A stretch of DNA of 64,000 nucleotides from Empedobacter falsenii (lineage in GTDB: Bacteria > Bacteroidota > Bacteroidia > Flavobacteriales > Weeksellaceae), in NCBI RefSeq assembly GCF_013488205.1, contig NZ_CP040908.1, positions 1,961,876 through 2,025,875 on the forward strand. Reading direction: 5' to 3'. Both the position numbers and the translations under genes were made by a program. Positions 8,511 through 18,120 of this stretch are shown piece after piece. Below the pieces are notes generated by a model. The model did not search any database. It saw only the letters and a list, made by a program, of their open reading frames with translations, and was not told the DNA's origin. Position 1 is the first letter of the stretch. Every line of letters starts with the position of its first letter.

Positions 8511-9830
8511 TTATAAATGAGGATTATTGAGCTTAGCTGCTTGTGGAATTTCTATTGTATAACGAACATCATTTTCTTGTAAAATATATTCTTTACCTGA
8601 AATTTGATGTATAATTTGTTTTTGATTTGCTCGACGTAAATCGTACCAACGCTGTCCTTCCAAAGCAAATTCTCTGAAACGTTCATCTAAAATAAACTTC
8701 ATCAATTCAGTAGAATTCATCGCAGAAATTTCAGTTTGTAATTTTGCAAAACCAGTTGTTGTATAACGATTTTGTAAAACCGAAAACAAAGTTGCTTTTG
8801 CTTGATCTATCTTGTTTAATTTCAAATATGACTCAGCTTTGATAAAATATAATTCAGCCACACGGAAAGACGTTTTGAACTCTGAATTTCCACCTTTAAT
8901 CACTTTATATTTTGAACCACTTTTCTCAAAATAAAGTGAAAAACGTAAATCATTTTGAGTATCATAACTGCTTAATAATTCTGGCGAGACATACGCCATA
9001 TATTGTACAGCGGGATTCAATGTATTGTCTAAAGCTAAAATAGATTCGGCAGATGTGTAGTGATTTGGAACTTGTTTTGTTGTGTTCAAATTTACTAAAT
9101 CACCTTTGATTTTTAGTGTTGAATCAGAAAAATCAATCGCTTTTTGCCATTCATTTTTATACAACGCGATTCTTGCTTCTAAAGCATTTAGAGCTACATT
9201 TGAGAATCTATAGTTTAATCCAGCTAATTCCTGATCCATTTTCATCAACTCTGTTGCTTGTGCTAAATCAGACTCAATATGATTATAAACTTCTTGAACA
9301 GATGATGGCTTAAGCGTTGCTTCTAAATCTACTTTTAAATTTAAAGGAACACCTTTGTCTGTACTTGCTGTTGCCGAATTGTATGGTTTTCCGTATAAAT
9401 TCACCAAATCAAAATACGCATACGCACGTAACGCATAAGCTTCTGCTAATAATTGATCTTTTTCAGCAGAATTTTCCATTGTTTTTGGTCCTTCATTGAT
9501 GATTTGATTGGCATAAAAAATCACTGTATAAAAACTAACCCAAGGAAATTGAATTGAGATTTGATCCGGATTTGTATCCTTCCATTGTGCAATTTCACGG
9601 TATGAAATAAAGTCATTTGAATATTCATTCAATGTAACATCATCCGTGCGTAAAGCTGTCAACGACTTGTGTGTTGGATATTTTGAATAAGCATTTGTTA
9701 ATACCATTCGATAATCTTCTACCGTTTTTGGAATCACTTTTCCATCTGGTTCAATATCCAAATAATTGTCACAACTAACTGCTGTAAAGCTAACTGCAAC
9801 TATGCTTAATAATAAAAATATTTTTTTCAT
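8511..9830 (-). CDS. SusD/RagB-family outer-membrane lipoprotein
   Basis: 439 residues with a lipoprotein signal (MKKIFLLLSIVAVSFTAVSC, Cys20 as lipidated residue) followed by the D-N-Y-L-D-I-E-P opening common to SusD proteins. Internal features include ALRAYAYFDLVNLYGKPY (TPR-like helices that contact SusC) and, at the C-terminus, DERFREFALEGQRWYDLRR, the family's diagnostic block. SusD proteins form the lid of a SusC transporter and capture the ligand at the cell surface. It is 12 bases downstream of SusC. At 439 residues it is small compared with glycan-binding SusD proteins (500-600). RagB-type peptide-binding lids are known, and the adjacent metalloprotease makes a peptide ligand more likely than a glycan. 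Confidence 0.92.
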   Translation of the reverse strand: MKKIFLLLSIVAVSFTAVSCDNYLDIEPDGKVIPKTVEDYRMVLTNAYSKYPTHKSLTALRTDDVTLNEYSNDFISYREIAQWKDTNPDQISIQFPWVSFYTVIFYANQIINEGPKTMENSAEKDQLLAEAYALRAYAYFDLVNLYGKPYNSATASTDKGVPLNLKVDLEATLKPSSVQEVYNHIESDLAQATELMKMDQELAGLNYRFSNVALNALEARIALYKNEWQKAIDFSDSTLKIKGDLVNLNTTKQVPNHYTSAESILALDNTLNPAVQYMAYVSPELLSSYDTQNDLRFSLYFEKSGSKYKVIKGGNSEFKTSFRVAELYFIKAESYLKLNKIDQAKATLFSVLQNRYTTTGFAKLQTEISAMNSTELMKFILDERFREFALEGQRWYDLRRANQKQIIHQISGKEYILQENDVRYTIEIPQAAKLNNPHL

Positions 9831-9842
9831 TTGATTTAAAAT

Positions 9843-12800
9843 TTAGAAAGAAACATTAAGTCCTACTGTTACAGATTTTGCAATTGGTTGTGCATAAATA
9901 TTTCCATAAGTTTCTGGATCAAAATAACCTTTGTATCCATTACTAAATACAAATAAATTACGTCCTTCTAAACTAAAACGAGCACTTTTGAAACCAACAA
10001 CCTCAGCATATTTGTTTGGTAAAGTATAACCAAGACGAATGCTACTGATTCGCATATAACTAATTTCTTTCGCCCAAATGTCTAATAAATTGTACGCATT
10101 TGCATTGTTTCCTGCAAACCATTTGTTCGCCATCCAGCTATCGTTATCGCCTTTAATTGGACTTGTAATTCCTGGAAGTGTAGAACCTGCCTCGAAAATA
10201 TCTTGTGTATAATTACGACCTGGATCCAATTCCATTCCACGATAAGAAGGCGTTTTCATTACCGTTTGTTTTAAATTGAACGCTGCAGAAATCGTTAAAT
10301 CAAAATTGTGAATTTTGAAATTATTGATAATACCTCCTGTAAATTTAGGATCGCGATCTCCGATGTATGTAAATAATTTACGTTTTTCTTCGCTTGTTAA
10401 TTTGGAATCAACAAATTCTCCTGGTAAAAAATCTTCGTATAAATCATATAAAGCAAAGAATTCTTTTGCTGATACTTTTTCATCTCCTTTCCAAAACATT
10501 GGATTTCCGTATTCATCAAATCCAGCTGTTTTTAAAGCAAAAATTGCATTTACAGGTAAACCTTCGCGAGATGGAATTAAACTATTTTCACGTTCTTGCT
10601 CTTTAAGAACTTTACTCTTATTGTGCGCAAAATTAATTGTTGTCGACCATTTAAAGTTTTTCTTATCAATGTTGCGTGTTGTTAAAGCAATCTCAAAACC
10701 TTTGTTTGTCAACTCTCCCCAGTTCACCATTGTATACTCAAAACCTGTTTCTAATGGCGTTTCGCGCATACTAATCATATCTGTTCCTTTACGATTGTAA
10801 ACATCAACGGCAAGGTTGATACGATTTTTGAAAAGACCTAAATCTAATCCAACATTTGTATTCGTTGTTTTTTCCCAACGCAACAAATCATTCGGTAAAT
10901 TAATCGCATTGATAATATCTTCTTTATTACCTGGCAAAATTGTTGCATCGTTATATTCTCCAATAAAGAAAGGAGAAGTATTACGATCAATATTTCCTTG
11001 TAAACCATAAGAAGCGCGTAAACGAAGATTCGAAATAAAATCAACATTCTCCATAAACGATTCTTTCGAAACTAACCAAGAAGCAGAAACTGCCCAAATT
11101 GGTAAGTATTTATATTTTTTATTAACTCCGAATAAATTTGTACCATCATAACGAACACTACCAAAAACTGTATATTTTCTGTCTAATGTATACGAAGCTG
11201 TTGCAAATGTAGATACATAAGCATTCTCATCCGTAGGCATTTCTCTGTACGTTTCGTAACGTTTGTCAGCTGCAGAACTTGAATTTGGGAAAACGATTGG
11301 CGTTCCTGTTTTAGTTATTTTATTGTAACCAAAAGCACGCGTTAAAGTCGTTTCGTTTTGAGTATGACGAATTTCTGTTCCAGCCATCAAGTCAATTTCG
11401 TGACGATTGTTAATCGTTGTACTATATGTACCTTGAAGCTTCCAGTTATATTGAAAAAATTCGTTGTCCCAATTTTGTTTAACTCCTCCGTCTGGTAAGA
11501 AATACAAATATTGTCCAGATTTATAATAACGCGTTCCTTCTTTCATTTTACGCGTAAAATAAGTTTCTTGTTCTGCGTATTTTTCTGTTTTGTTACTATC
11601 GTACTGAATTCCGAATTGAGATGTTAATTTTAAACCTTTTGCTAATTGATAATTAAGATCAATAATACCTTTTAACGAACGGTTTTTTAATGTATAATTT
11701 GTATTTTCTCTTTCTTCGATAAAATTGAAAGGAACAGAACGATCTTCAAATCCATCAATATCGTTGTCATAACGATAAGAACCATCTGCATTAAATGGAG
11801 ATAAATATGGATTCGCATTTCGTGAATAATTAATTGGATTGATAGACGCATCTGCATCTGTTACAAAAGATTTTTTATCACTTGAAGTTGCAAAAATAGA
11901 AATCCCTACATCTAATTTATCGTTAAGTTTATAATTGTTTTTTAAAGTAAGATTATAACGTTCAAAACCAGTTCCGATCGTAGTTCCTTGCTCATCATAA
12001 TATCCTAATGAGAAGTAATAATCAGAACGATCATTTCCTCCAGATATACTCAAACCATATTGTGTATTAATTGCATTACGATACAATAATTTCCCCCAAT
12101 CGGTTGTATTATTTCGTAAAGAATTAATTTGATTTTGCGTGATAAGATCTAAAGAATTAAATCCTCCATTTCGTAAAGCATTTAATTGACCATTCTTTTG
12201 TAAAATTCGCATGACTTCGCCTTTATCAGTACGATACGTTAAATCATCTCGACTAGCAAGCATTAATTCAAGATCAACTTTCTGTGAAGCATTTAATAAA
12301 TTTAAACGACCAAAATCAGGACGAGCCGTTACAAATGTATTCGCAGAAAAATTAACCGTCATAGCGCCTTTTTTACCACGTTTTGTTGTAATAGAAATTA
12401 CACCATTTGCAGCTCTTGCTCCATAAATAGCCGTTGCAGCAGCATCTTTAAGGATTGTAATATCTTCGATATCGTTTGGATTTAATCCAGCGATAGAAAA
12501 GTTTTGTAATTGATCGATGTTATCTTTATCGCTAAAGTTTGGCACATCATTTCCTTCTAATGGCAAACCATCAATTACCCATAACGGATCTTGAGGGCCA
12601 GAAAGAGAAGCTGTTCCACGAATTCTAATTTTACTAGGAGAACCAGGCGAACCAGTTTCTGTAGAAACAGCTACACCAGCAATTTGTCCGCTTAACAATT
12701 GATCAACACTAGCAACACCAGCTTGTTGAATATCATCCATTTTTACAGTTGATACTGCCGATGTTAGTTTACGTTTTTCGATTTTTTGATAACCTGTAAC

Positions 12801-13184
12801 AACAACTTCTTTCAGATCATTATTTTCTGGAAGAACTTCACCTGAAGTTGATTTTAAGCTCACATGATATGTTGCTAAATCGGTAGAAAGTTCAACTAAT
12901 TTAGAATCATAACCTAAATAACTAATCAATACAGATTTTGTACCAGCTGGAACCTCTAATGAAAAGAAACCATCTTCATCTGTAACAGTACCAACCGTTA
13001 CACTTTCTATAATTCCTTTTTGATCTGTTTTTGTCGAAATTGATTGAGCTTCAATTTTAACAGACGCACCAGCAATTCCAACCAACGATTTTTCGTCTTG
13101 AACCGAACCTGTAATCACTCTCTTTTCTTGAGAAAACGCAATACTTGCCGCAAAAAGTGGCAAAAGAATGAGTGTCTTTTTCAT
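9843..13184 (-). CDS. SusC/RagA-family TonB-dependent transporter
   Basis: 1113 residues. Order: signal peptide (MKKTLILLPLFAASIAFSQ), a carboxypeptidase-regulatory-like beta-sandwich (about 22-110), the EVVVTGYQ segment (about 126-133) before the plug, a plug domain with IRGTASLSG...PLWVIDG and NPNDIEDITILKDAAATAIY (the SusC signature, followed by YGARAANGVI), then a 22-stranded barrel ending in an aromatic Phe (GLNVSF). It imports large ligands with SusD across the outer membrane, powered by TonB. Odd: the N-terminal sandwich looks longer than usual, with an internal insertion around residues 52-65. It sits 9 bases after the metalloprotease stop codon, so all three are one operon. Confidence 0.93.
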   Translation of the reverse strand: MKKTLILLPLFAASIAFSQEKRVITGSVQDEKSLVGIAGASVKIEAQSISTKTDQKGIIESVTVGTVTDEDGFFSLEVPAGTKSVLISYLGYDSKLVELSTDLATYHVSLKSTSGEVLPENNDLKEVVVTGYQKIEKRKLTSAVSTVKMDDIQQAGVASVDQLLSGQIAGVAVSTETGSPGSPSKIRIRGTASLSGPQDPLWVIDGLPLEGNDVPNFSDKDNIDQLQNFSIAGLNPNDIEDITILKDAAATAIYGARAANGVISITTKRGKKGAMTVNFSANTFVTARPDFGRLNLLNASQKVDLELMLASRDDLTYRTDKGEVMRILQKNGQLNALRNGGFNSLDLITQNQINSLRNNTTDWGKLLYRNAINTQYGLSISGGNDRSDYYFSLGYYDEQGTTIGTGFERYNLTLKNNYKLNDKLDVGISIFATSSDKKSFVTDADASINPINYSRNANPYLSPFNADGSYRYDNDIDGFEDRSVPFNFIEERENTNYTLKNRSLKGIIDLNYQLAKGLKLTSQFGIQYDSNKTEKYAEQETYFTRKMKEGTRYYKSGQYLYFLPDGGVKQNWDNEFFQYNWKLQGTYSTTINNRHEIDLMAGTEIRHTQNETTLTRAFGYNKITKTGTPIVFPNSSSAADKRYETYREMPTDENAYVSTFATASYTLDRKYTVFGSVRYDGTNLFGVNKKYKYLPIWAVSASWLVSKESFMENVDFISNLRLRASYGLQGNIDRNTSPFFIGEYNDATILPGNKEDIINAINLPNDLLRWEKTTNTNVGLDLGLFKNRINLAVDVYNRKGTDMISMRETPLETGFEYTMVNWGELTNKGFEIALTTRNIDKKNFKWSTTINFAHNKSKVLKEQERENSLIPSREGLPVNAIFALKTAGFDEYGNPMFWKGDEKVSAKEFFALYDLYEDFLPGEFVDSKLTSEEKRKLFTYIGDRDPKFTGGIINNFKIHNFDLTISAAFNLKQTVMKTPSYRGMELDPGRNYTQDIFEAGSTLPGITSPIKGDNDSWMANKWFAGNNANAYNLLDIWAKEISYMRISSIRLGYTLPNKYAEVVGFKSARFSLEGRNLFVFSNGYKGYFDPETYGNIYAQPIAKSVTVGLNVSF

Positions 13185-13193
13185 TTCTATATC

Positions 13194-15773
13194 TTACTTT
13201 AAAGCTTCTTTAATACGGATGATTAAATCAGCATAATGCGCTTTTGTAGACGCATCTCCATTATTCTTTTTCTTGTTTAACAAAGTCAACACGCGTTGTA
13301 ATTCTGCTCTTTTATAAGTTGTCACTTCCGACACTCTTTTCATAGAAGAATAGTTAATGTTACGCGCCATTTTTTCTTCGTCTAAATAATTACAGATAGT
13401 TGGTACTTGTAGGTTTTGGTCAATTGTAAGTCCCGCAACAGTTGTTTTCTCAAATAATTTGTTTGTCGAAACAATCAATGCATCAACATAATTTTTTTGA
13501 GTCATTTTTTCAAGAATTGTTAAGTTTGATTTTTTATCAAAAGCTGCACTTCTTACTTGATCAAATAAATTTTCAACTGTATATATTTTTTCTTTTGAAT
13601 TTAATTCTTGGTGTTTCAATTCATTTTCTAACATGCGCAATAAACGATCGTCGGTAAATAAATTATAAATCAATCCATATTGCATTTCTCTCGCTAATGT
13701 GTACGGCGTTTGCTCATATGGTCCCATTGGCGAATTTTTGATTGCATACGTTTTATCTAAAATATCATTAAAGAATAACCATTTTGGTAATTGAATTACG
13801 TTTTCGTTTAAATAATTAACCGCTTTACGTTGCATATCTGCAGGAACCGGTTCGTATGCTTTTTTATCAATTCCGAAATATGTATTATTCAAATAAATTC
13901 CACCAATATTTGCTAAAACATGATTAGAATATAAATCCCATTGTCCGATAGTTTGGTAATATAATTTCCCTGTATTGATATAGCTTTTTCCATCTTCATA
14001 CGTCCATTTCAAAATATTTTCTGAGACACGTTTTAGATTTTTCATACCATATTCACTTGCCAAAATAGCATCATCACCTAAATCTTCAGATTGAGAACGC
14101 GGATCAATTGTACTTAAATAGCTTTGTTGTTCTCCATAGAAGTACATTGGATCATCTTCGTGCTTTTCAATCATTTTACGAAGCAAAGCTTTCTCTGTTT
14201 CTTGATTCGGGAACCAACGATATCCCCACTCGATTGCATATTTATCATACAAACCGATTTTTGGAGTAATCGCTGTAACACCATCTTCTGGCTGTGCTAC
14301 ATAATTGTAACGCGCATAATCCATAATAGATGGCGCAGTTCCACCCATTTTATCCGTAAATTCTTTCGAACGTAAAGATTCTACTGGATAAGAAAAAGAA
14401 GCGCCCATATTATGTTTCAGACCAAATGTATGACCAACTTCGTGAGATGATACAAATCGAATTGCTTCTCCCATATGTTCGTCACTAAATTTATTTCCTC
14501 TTGCTTTTGGATCAATTGGACCAGTTTGAATACGCATCCAATCATGCAAAGAAGTCATTACATTGTGCCACCAAATAATATCAGCTTCTAAAATTTCACC
14601 ACTACGCGGATCAACAACAGAAGGTCCCATTGCATTCGATTTTGGAGAAGCTGCATACGTAATTACCGAATAACGTACATCGTCAATATCAAAATCTTTG
14701 TCATCAGCAGTTGGTTCTTTTGCAATAATTGCATTTTTGAAACCAGCTTGTTCAAAAGCAACTTGCCAATCGTGTACACCTGCAATAATTTTTTGACGCC
14801 ATTGTTTTGGTGTTGAAGGATCGATATAATAAATAATTGGTTTTTTAGGTTCTACTAATTCACCTTTTAGATATTTTTCTTTATCCTCATCTTTTGGTTC
14901 AAAACGCCATTTTGTAATAAAGCGTTGATCTTCCATTTTGTGTTGAGCATCATTAAAAAACCAATGTTTTTCTGTGAAATATCCTACACGATTATCTGCT
15001 AACCTAGGTTGCATAGGAGTCGTCGAAAGTAAAACAATATTACTTGTAACACCCAAGGTAACAGCCAAATCTACCCCTCCTTCATTTACACTTGTCGTTA
15101 ACTGAGACTTAACCACAATGTTCTCTGGAAACGTTTTCACATTTTCCACATATGATAGATTTGCCTTTACCGAACCTCCTAAACCTATGTTCGTTAATAC
15201 ATCATTAAAACTTTTTTGATTTCCATCAAAAATTTTGTTCACTTTAATCGCAACTGCTGTCGAATCGTTGTTTTGAGCTTCTATATCAAAAACCTCAATA
15301 ATCGATTCTGAAAAATTATCTTTTACAGAAGCTGTAATTGCGTCATTTTTAGGCGAAGAAACTTGTGGGACAATTGTTTTAACCCACACTTTTTTAGCCA
15401 CTTTATCATGATAAAAAGAAATTACTTTGTTTTCGTAATTCATTCCTTTATTCAAGCCCGCTTCATTCACTTCCATCGGAACTTGAGACAATTTATTCAC
15501 AACCAAAAATTGACGACCAAATAAACTATCTGGAATCTCGAAATAGATATCAGTTTTTACTTGAATGGTATTAAACAAACCTTTCTTGTAGCTTCCTTTC
15601 TTGATTAATTCATCTATTTTTTTAACTTTCGTTACAGTAGAATCCTTTTTCTCTGTTATATCTTTTTCAGCTTTTTTATCCTCTTTTTTTTGTCCGTAAA
15701 CAACAGCCGAAGACATTGCCAAACCAAGATATAGTGCTAATTTATAATTCTTTCTTTCCTTATTATGACTCAT
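13194..15773 (-). CDS. Secreted zinc metalloprotease (DUF5117/DUF4953 type)
   Basis: 859 residues with an N-terminal hydrophobic export signal (LALYLGLAMSSAVVYG). The DUF5118/DUF5117 part covers about residues 45-300. The catalytic motif HEVGHTFGLKH (444-454) is the metzincin HExxHxxGxxH zinc site, followed by a possible Met-turn (SIMDYARYNY, residues ~484-493). The C-terminal half is the DUF4953 region. Proteins of this type are widespread in Bacteroidota and often sit beside SusC/SusD pairs. Here it is the first gene of the operon, 9 bases before SusC, which suggests that it cuts proteins into fragments for the transporter. The start ATG at 15773 is 80 bases from the kinase stop codon. Confidence 0.88.
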   Translation of the reverse strand: MSHNKERKNYKLALYLGLAMSSAVVYGQKKEDKKAEKDITEKKDSTVTKVKKIDELIKKGSYKKGLFNTIQVKTDIYFEIPDSLFGRQFLVVNKLSQVPMEVNEAGLNKGMNYENKVISFYHDKVAKKVWVKTIVPQVSSPKNDAITASVKDNFSESIIEVFDIEAQNNDSTAVAIKVNKIFDGNQKSFNDVLTNIGLGGSVKANLSYVENVKTFPENIVVKSQLTTSVNEGGVDLAVTLGVTSNIVLLSTTPMQPRLADNRVGYFTEKHWFFNDAQHKMEDQRFITKWRFEPKDEDKEKYLKGELVEPKKPIIYYIDPSTPKQWRQKIIAGVHDWQVAFEQAGFKNAIIAKEPTADDKDFDIDDVRYSVITYAASPKSNAMGPSVVDPRSGEILEADIIWWHNVMTSLHDWMRIQTGPIDPKARGNKFSDEHMGEAIRFVSSHEVGHTFGLKHNMGASFSYPVESLRSKEFTDKMGGTAPSIMDYARYNYVAQPEDGVTAITPKIGLYDKYAIEWGYRWFPNQETEKALLRKMIEKHEDDPMYFYGEQQSYLSTIDPRSQSEDLGDDAILASEYGMKNLKRVSENILKWTYEDGKSYINTGKLYYQTIGQWDLYSNHVLANIGGIYLNNTYFGIDKKAYEPVPADMQRKAVNYLNENVIQLPKWLFFNDILDKTYAIKNSPMGPYEQTPYTLAREMQYGLIYNLFTDDRLLRMLENELKHQELNSKEKIYTVENLFDQVRSAAFDKKSNLTILEKMTQKNYVDALIVSTNKLFEKTTVAGLTIDQNLQVPTICNYLDEEKMARNINYSSMKRVSEVTTYKRAELQRVLTLLNKKKNNGDASTKAHYADLIIRIKEALK

Positions 15774-15803
15774 TCGAACATTAAATTATCATTAATTATG
15801 GCA

Positions 15804-15811
15804 TAAACTTA
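15804..15811 (-). promoter_or_regulatory. Possible -7 box of the metalloprotease-SusC-SusD operon
   Basis: On the minus strand this reads TAAGTTTA, one base off TAnnTTTG, about 31 bases upstream of the start codon. The direct repeats at 15833-15873 end 21 bases upstream of it, the position expected for an activator. Confidence 0.35.
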
Positions 15812-15832
15812 AGCGCAGTTTTCTTATAATAA

Positions 15833-15873
15833 TAGTTTTTTGGAGTGAGTGGTTAGTTTTTTGGAGTGAATGG
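15833..15873 (-). repeat. Two tandem 20-bp direct repeats with 21-bp period, candidate LytTR operator
   Basis: TAGTTTTTTGGAGTGAGTGG (15833-15852) and TAGTTTTTTGGAGTGAATGG (15854-15873) differ at one base. On the minus strand they contain ACCACTCA (15846-15853) and TCCATTCA (15867-15874), 21 bp apart. LytTR regulators bind paired direct repeats with this period; the E. coli BtsR/YehT motif is ACC[G/A]CT[C/T]A twice with a 13-base spacer, and the proximal copy fits it exactly. The distal copy lies inside the last codons of the kinase gene. The repeats are 60-100 bases upstream of the metalloprotease start. Confidence 0.55.
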
Positions 15874-17478
15874 ATATTTTGATTCGATATAAGGTAAAAA
15901 ACAAATAAAATCTTCATTTTCTACTTTTGTTGAGAAATTATCAACTTGATAAAAATGATAGATTTTTTGTAAATAGTTTAAACCAAATTTCTCATTTTCC
16001 GTTGCTTTATTTTTTTTCTGAAAAGTATTTTTGACGATAATCAAATCAGATTTTACAACAATATTTATAGTCAAAGGTTGATCAATTGTAGCAATATTAT
16101 GTTTTATTGCGTTTTCTACAACAATCTGTAATGCTAAATATGGAATGTTTTTTTCTAAGCTTTTCGAATCTTCAATTTGTAAATCAAAAATTAATTCTTC
16201 CGAAAATCTACTTTTATGCAAATCCATGTATTGTGCAATAAAATCTAATTCTTTTTTTACAAGCACAACATTTTCCTTTGGCGGAACAATAAGATATCGG
16301 TAAATTTTAGAAAGATTCATCGTGAATTTCTGTGCATTCTCTTTGTTCAAACCAATTAACATATAAAGAGAATTCAAGGAATTGAATAAAAAATGTGGAT
16401 TAATTTGATTCTTTAATTGTTGTAATTGCGTTAGAGTATTCGCGTTTTTAATCTTTTCGTTTTCAATTAACAACCTATTTTTTTCTTCGATTACAAACGC
16501 TTTTTCCTTGTATGTTTTAGATGTTATTATATTGAATAACAAAAAGATAATTATAATTAAAAAAACAGTCCCTAAGAAAATAAAACCTATATAAAATTTA
16601 GTTCGTTCTACATTTTCATCAATGATATAACTCAAATGATTCACGACAATATATCCATCAAAATTTTTGGTGTGTAAAGGTTTTATAAAACGTTTGATAT
16701 CCGTATCTTTTATAAATTCGGACGAAGCATCATTCAACGTATATAAATCTTGTGAAAAATTAGAATTAATTGTGCTCGTTATCGTATCGTTTGGCTGGAT
16801 ATCTGTAAAATCGAAAACATTTTTCCCAATAAATTTTTCATCAGGATGCGTAATACAAATTCCATCTTTATTGAAAACATACATATAATTGGACGAAGTT
16901 GCATCAACTGTCGTAAAAAAATTATACAAATCAAACAGATTAATCGTCGAACCGTAATACATATTTTGTCCATCAGACAACTTAATAGAATCGTAATTTA
17001 CCCAATACAACGTGTCTTTATAATCCAATAAAAAATTATCAATCTGTTGATTTTTTGTAGTATATATCGATTGAAATTCTTTAATATTTGGTTGATTGAT
17101 AGCTTTTGAAAGGATTGATTCATCAGGAAAATAATTTGTTTCTGGAGAATGAATAGAAAACCAATCATGGCGAATTAACTTTCGATTTGAATTTAATTCA
17201 TTCAAAACCAAAAAATGATCTGCTACATTTTTTTCATTTGTCTTTTTAACAACTTTTTTTAAAACTTCTTGATATTCTTCGATGTTTTTAAACTCAAATT
17301 CAACTGCTTCATATTTCCTCAAAAAACTTTTTTTGACAAACTCATCATTATTTTTTTGACTTTCTTTATTAATCAAAAAACTCAATATAACAAGAGCAAA
17401 CACAGCAATAACACTTACAATAAGCGCTATAACATAAATGGATTTATTGGATAAATGGACTCGAAATCGAAAAGACAA
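15853..17478 (-). CDS. LytS-type sensor histidine kinase with extracytoplasmic Cache-like domain
   Basis: 541 residues: transmembrane helix 1 (about 14-35), an extracytoplasmic sensor of ~255 residues with a Cache-like end (MYVFNKDGICITHPDEKFIG at ~198-217), transmembrane helix 2 (about 294-317), then a His_kinase domain. The phospho-acceptor is His362 in NQINPHFLFNSLNS, and the N-box is ENAIKH (455-460). The start codon is TTG (17478), since no in-frame ATG precedes the first membrane helix and the -7 box candidate lies 15 bases upstream. It probably phosphorylates the LytTR regulator at the other end of the block, sensing an external ligand. Confidence 0.9.
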   Translation of the reverse strand: MSFRFRVHLSNKSIYVIALIVSVIAVFALVILSFLINKESQKNNDEFVKKSFLRKYEAVEFEFKNIEEYQEVLKKVVKKTNEKNVADHFLVLNELNSNRKLIRHDWFSIHSPETNYFPDESILSKAINQPNIKEFQSIYTTKNQQIDNFLLDYKDTLYWVNYDSIKLSDGQNMYYGSTINLFDLYNFFTTVDATSSNYMYVFNKDGICITHPDEKFIGKNVFDFTDIQPNDTITSTINSNFSQDLYTLNDASSEFIKDTDIKRFIKPLHTKNFDGYIVVNHLSYIIDENVERTKFYIGFIFLGTVFLIIIIFLLFNIITSKTYKEKAFVIEEKNRLLIENEKIKNANTLTQLQQLKNQINPHFLFNSLNSLYMLIGLNKENAQKFTMNLSKIYRYLIVPPKENVVLVKKELDFIAQYMDLHKSRFSEELIFDLQIEDSKSLEKNIPYLALQIVVENAIKHNIATIDQPLTINIVVKSDLIIVKNTFQKKNKATENEKFGLNYLQKIYHFYQVDNFSTKVENEDFICFLPYIESKYPFTPKN

Positions 17479-17492
17479 ACTAATTTTTTTTG

Positions 17493-17500
17493 CAAAACTA
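17493..17500 (-). promoter_or_regulatory. -7 box for the histidine kinase gene
   Basis: On the minus strand it reads TAGTTTTG (fits TAnnTTTG), about 15 bases upstream of the TTG start. No clear -33 box. Confidence 0.4.
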
Positions 17501-17583
17501 AGGGAAGCTTTTTAATCTAAAAAATAAGAGAACATTTATCATAAAATGATAATTTTCAAATAATTGACAATATTATATAAACT

Positions 17584-17608
17584 AAAAATCTCCCTTTTGG
17601 GAGATTTA
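17584..17608 (-). terminator. Terminator of the SnoaL-like lipoprotein gene
   Basis: The stem AAATCTCCC/GGGAGATTT with a 4-base loop is followed on the minus strand by T residues, 20 bases after the stop codon. Confidence 0.75.
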
Positions 17609-17627
17609 TTTATCTTTTAAGCGTCAT

Positions 17628-18119
17628 TTAGAACATTGGATGTGGATTGGCAGATTCTTTCGGAACATCTTGATGCACATCCCAATGTTCAACAATTTTA
17701 CCATCTTTTAGTCTAAAAATATCAATTGTTGATTTTAGCGAACCATCTGGATTTATATTTTTGATATGCAAGAAAACCAAATCTCCTTCTGCTGCAATAT
17801 GTTGTACATCAATTTTGGTTTTTGGAGCTCCTTTGAACCACCCTTCTGCAGCTTTTTTGAATGCTTCAGAACCATCTGCTACATTAGGATTGTGCTGAAT
17901 ATATTCTGGAGCAATATATTTATCAACCGCCGTTAAATCCTTATCACCAAACATTTGTTGGTAAAAATCAAGAACGATTTTTTTGTTTGATTCAATTTCA
18001 GAATTTGAATTAACTTTCGCAGATTCAGTTTTAGGTTCAGTATTCTTCGTGCAACTCATCATTTGAATAGAAAGCAAAACTGCTGAACAAAATAATAAAG
18101 GCGTGATTATTTTTTTCAT
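17628..18119 (-). CDS. SnoaL-like (NTF2-fold) lipoprotein
   Basis: 163 residues with a lipoprotein signal (lipidation Cys23 in IQMMSC). After a Ser/Asn-rich linker comes an NTF2-like fold of the SnoaL/predicted-ester-cyclase group: an opening helix KKIVLDFYQQMFGDKD, then YIQHNP, WDVHQDVP and FRLKDGKIVEHW, the usual signature of this group. It should be anchored to a membrane facing the periplasm. The enzymatic role, if any, is unknown. A perfect 25-bp palindrome lies directly upstream of its ATG. Confidence 0.8.
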   Translation of the reverse strand: MKKIITPLLFCSAVLLSIQMMSCTKNTEPKTESAKVNSNSEIESNKKIVLDFYQQMFGDKDLTAVDKYIAPEYIQHNPNVADGSEAFKKAAEGWFKGAPKTKIDVQHIAAEGDLVFLHIKNINPDGSLKSTIDIFRLKDGKIVEHWDVHQDVPKESANPHPMF

Positions 18120-18120
18120 T

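Noticed and set aside
10315-10800. 161-codon open frame on the plus strand inside the SusC gene
   Set aside because: It is antisense to the conserved SusC barrel, has no start signal and no family, and is explained as a shadow frame.
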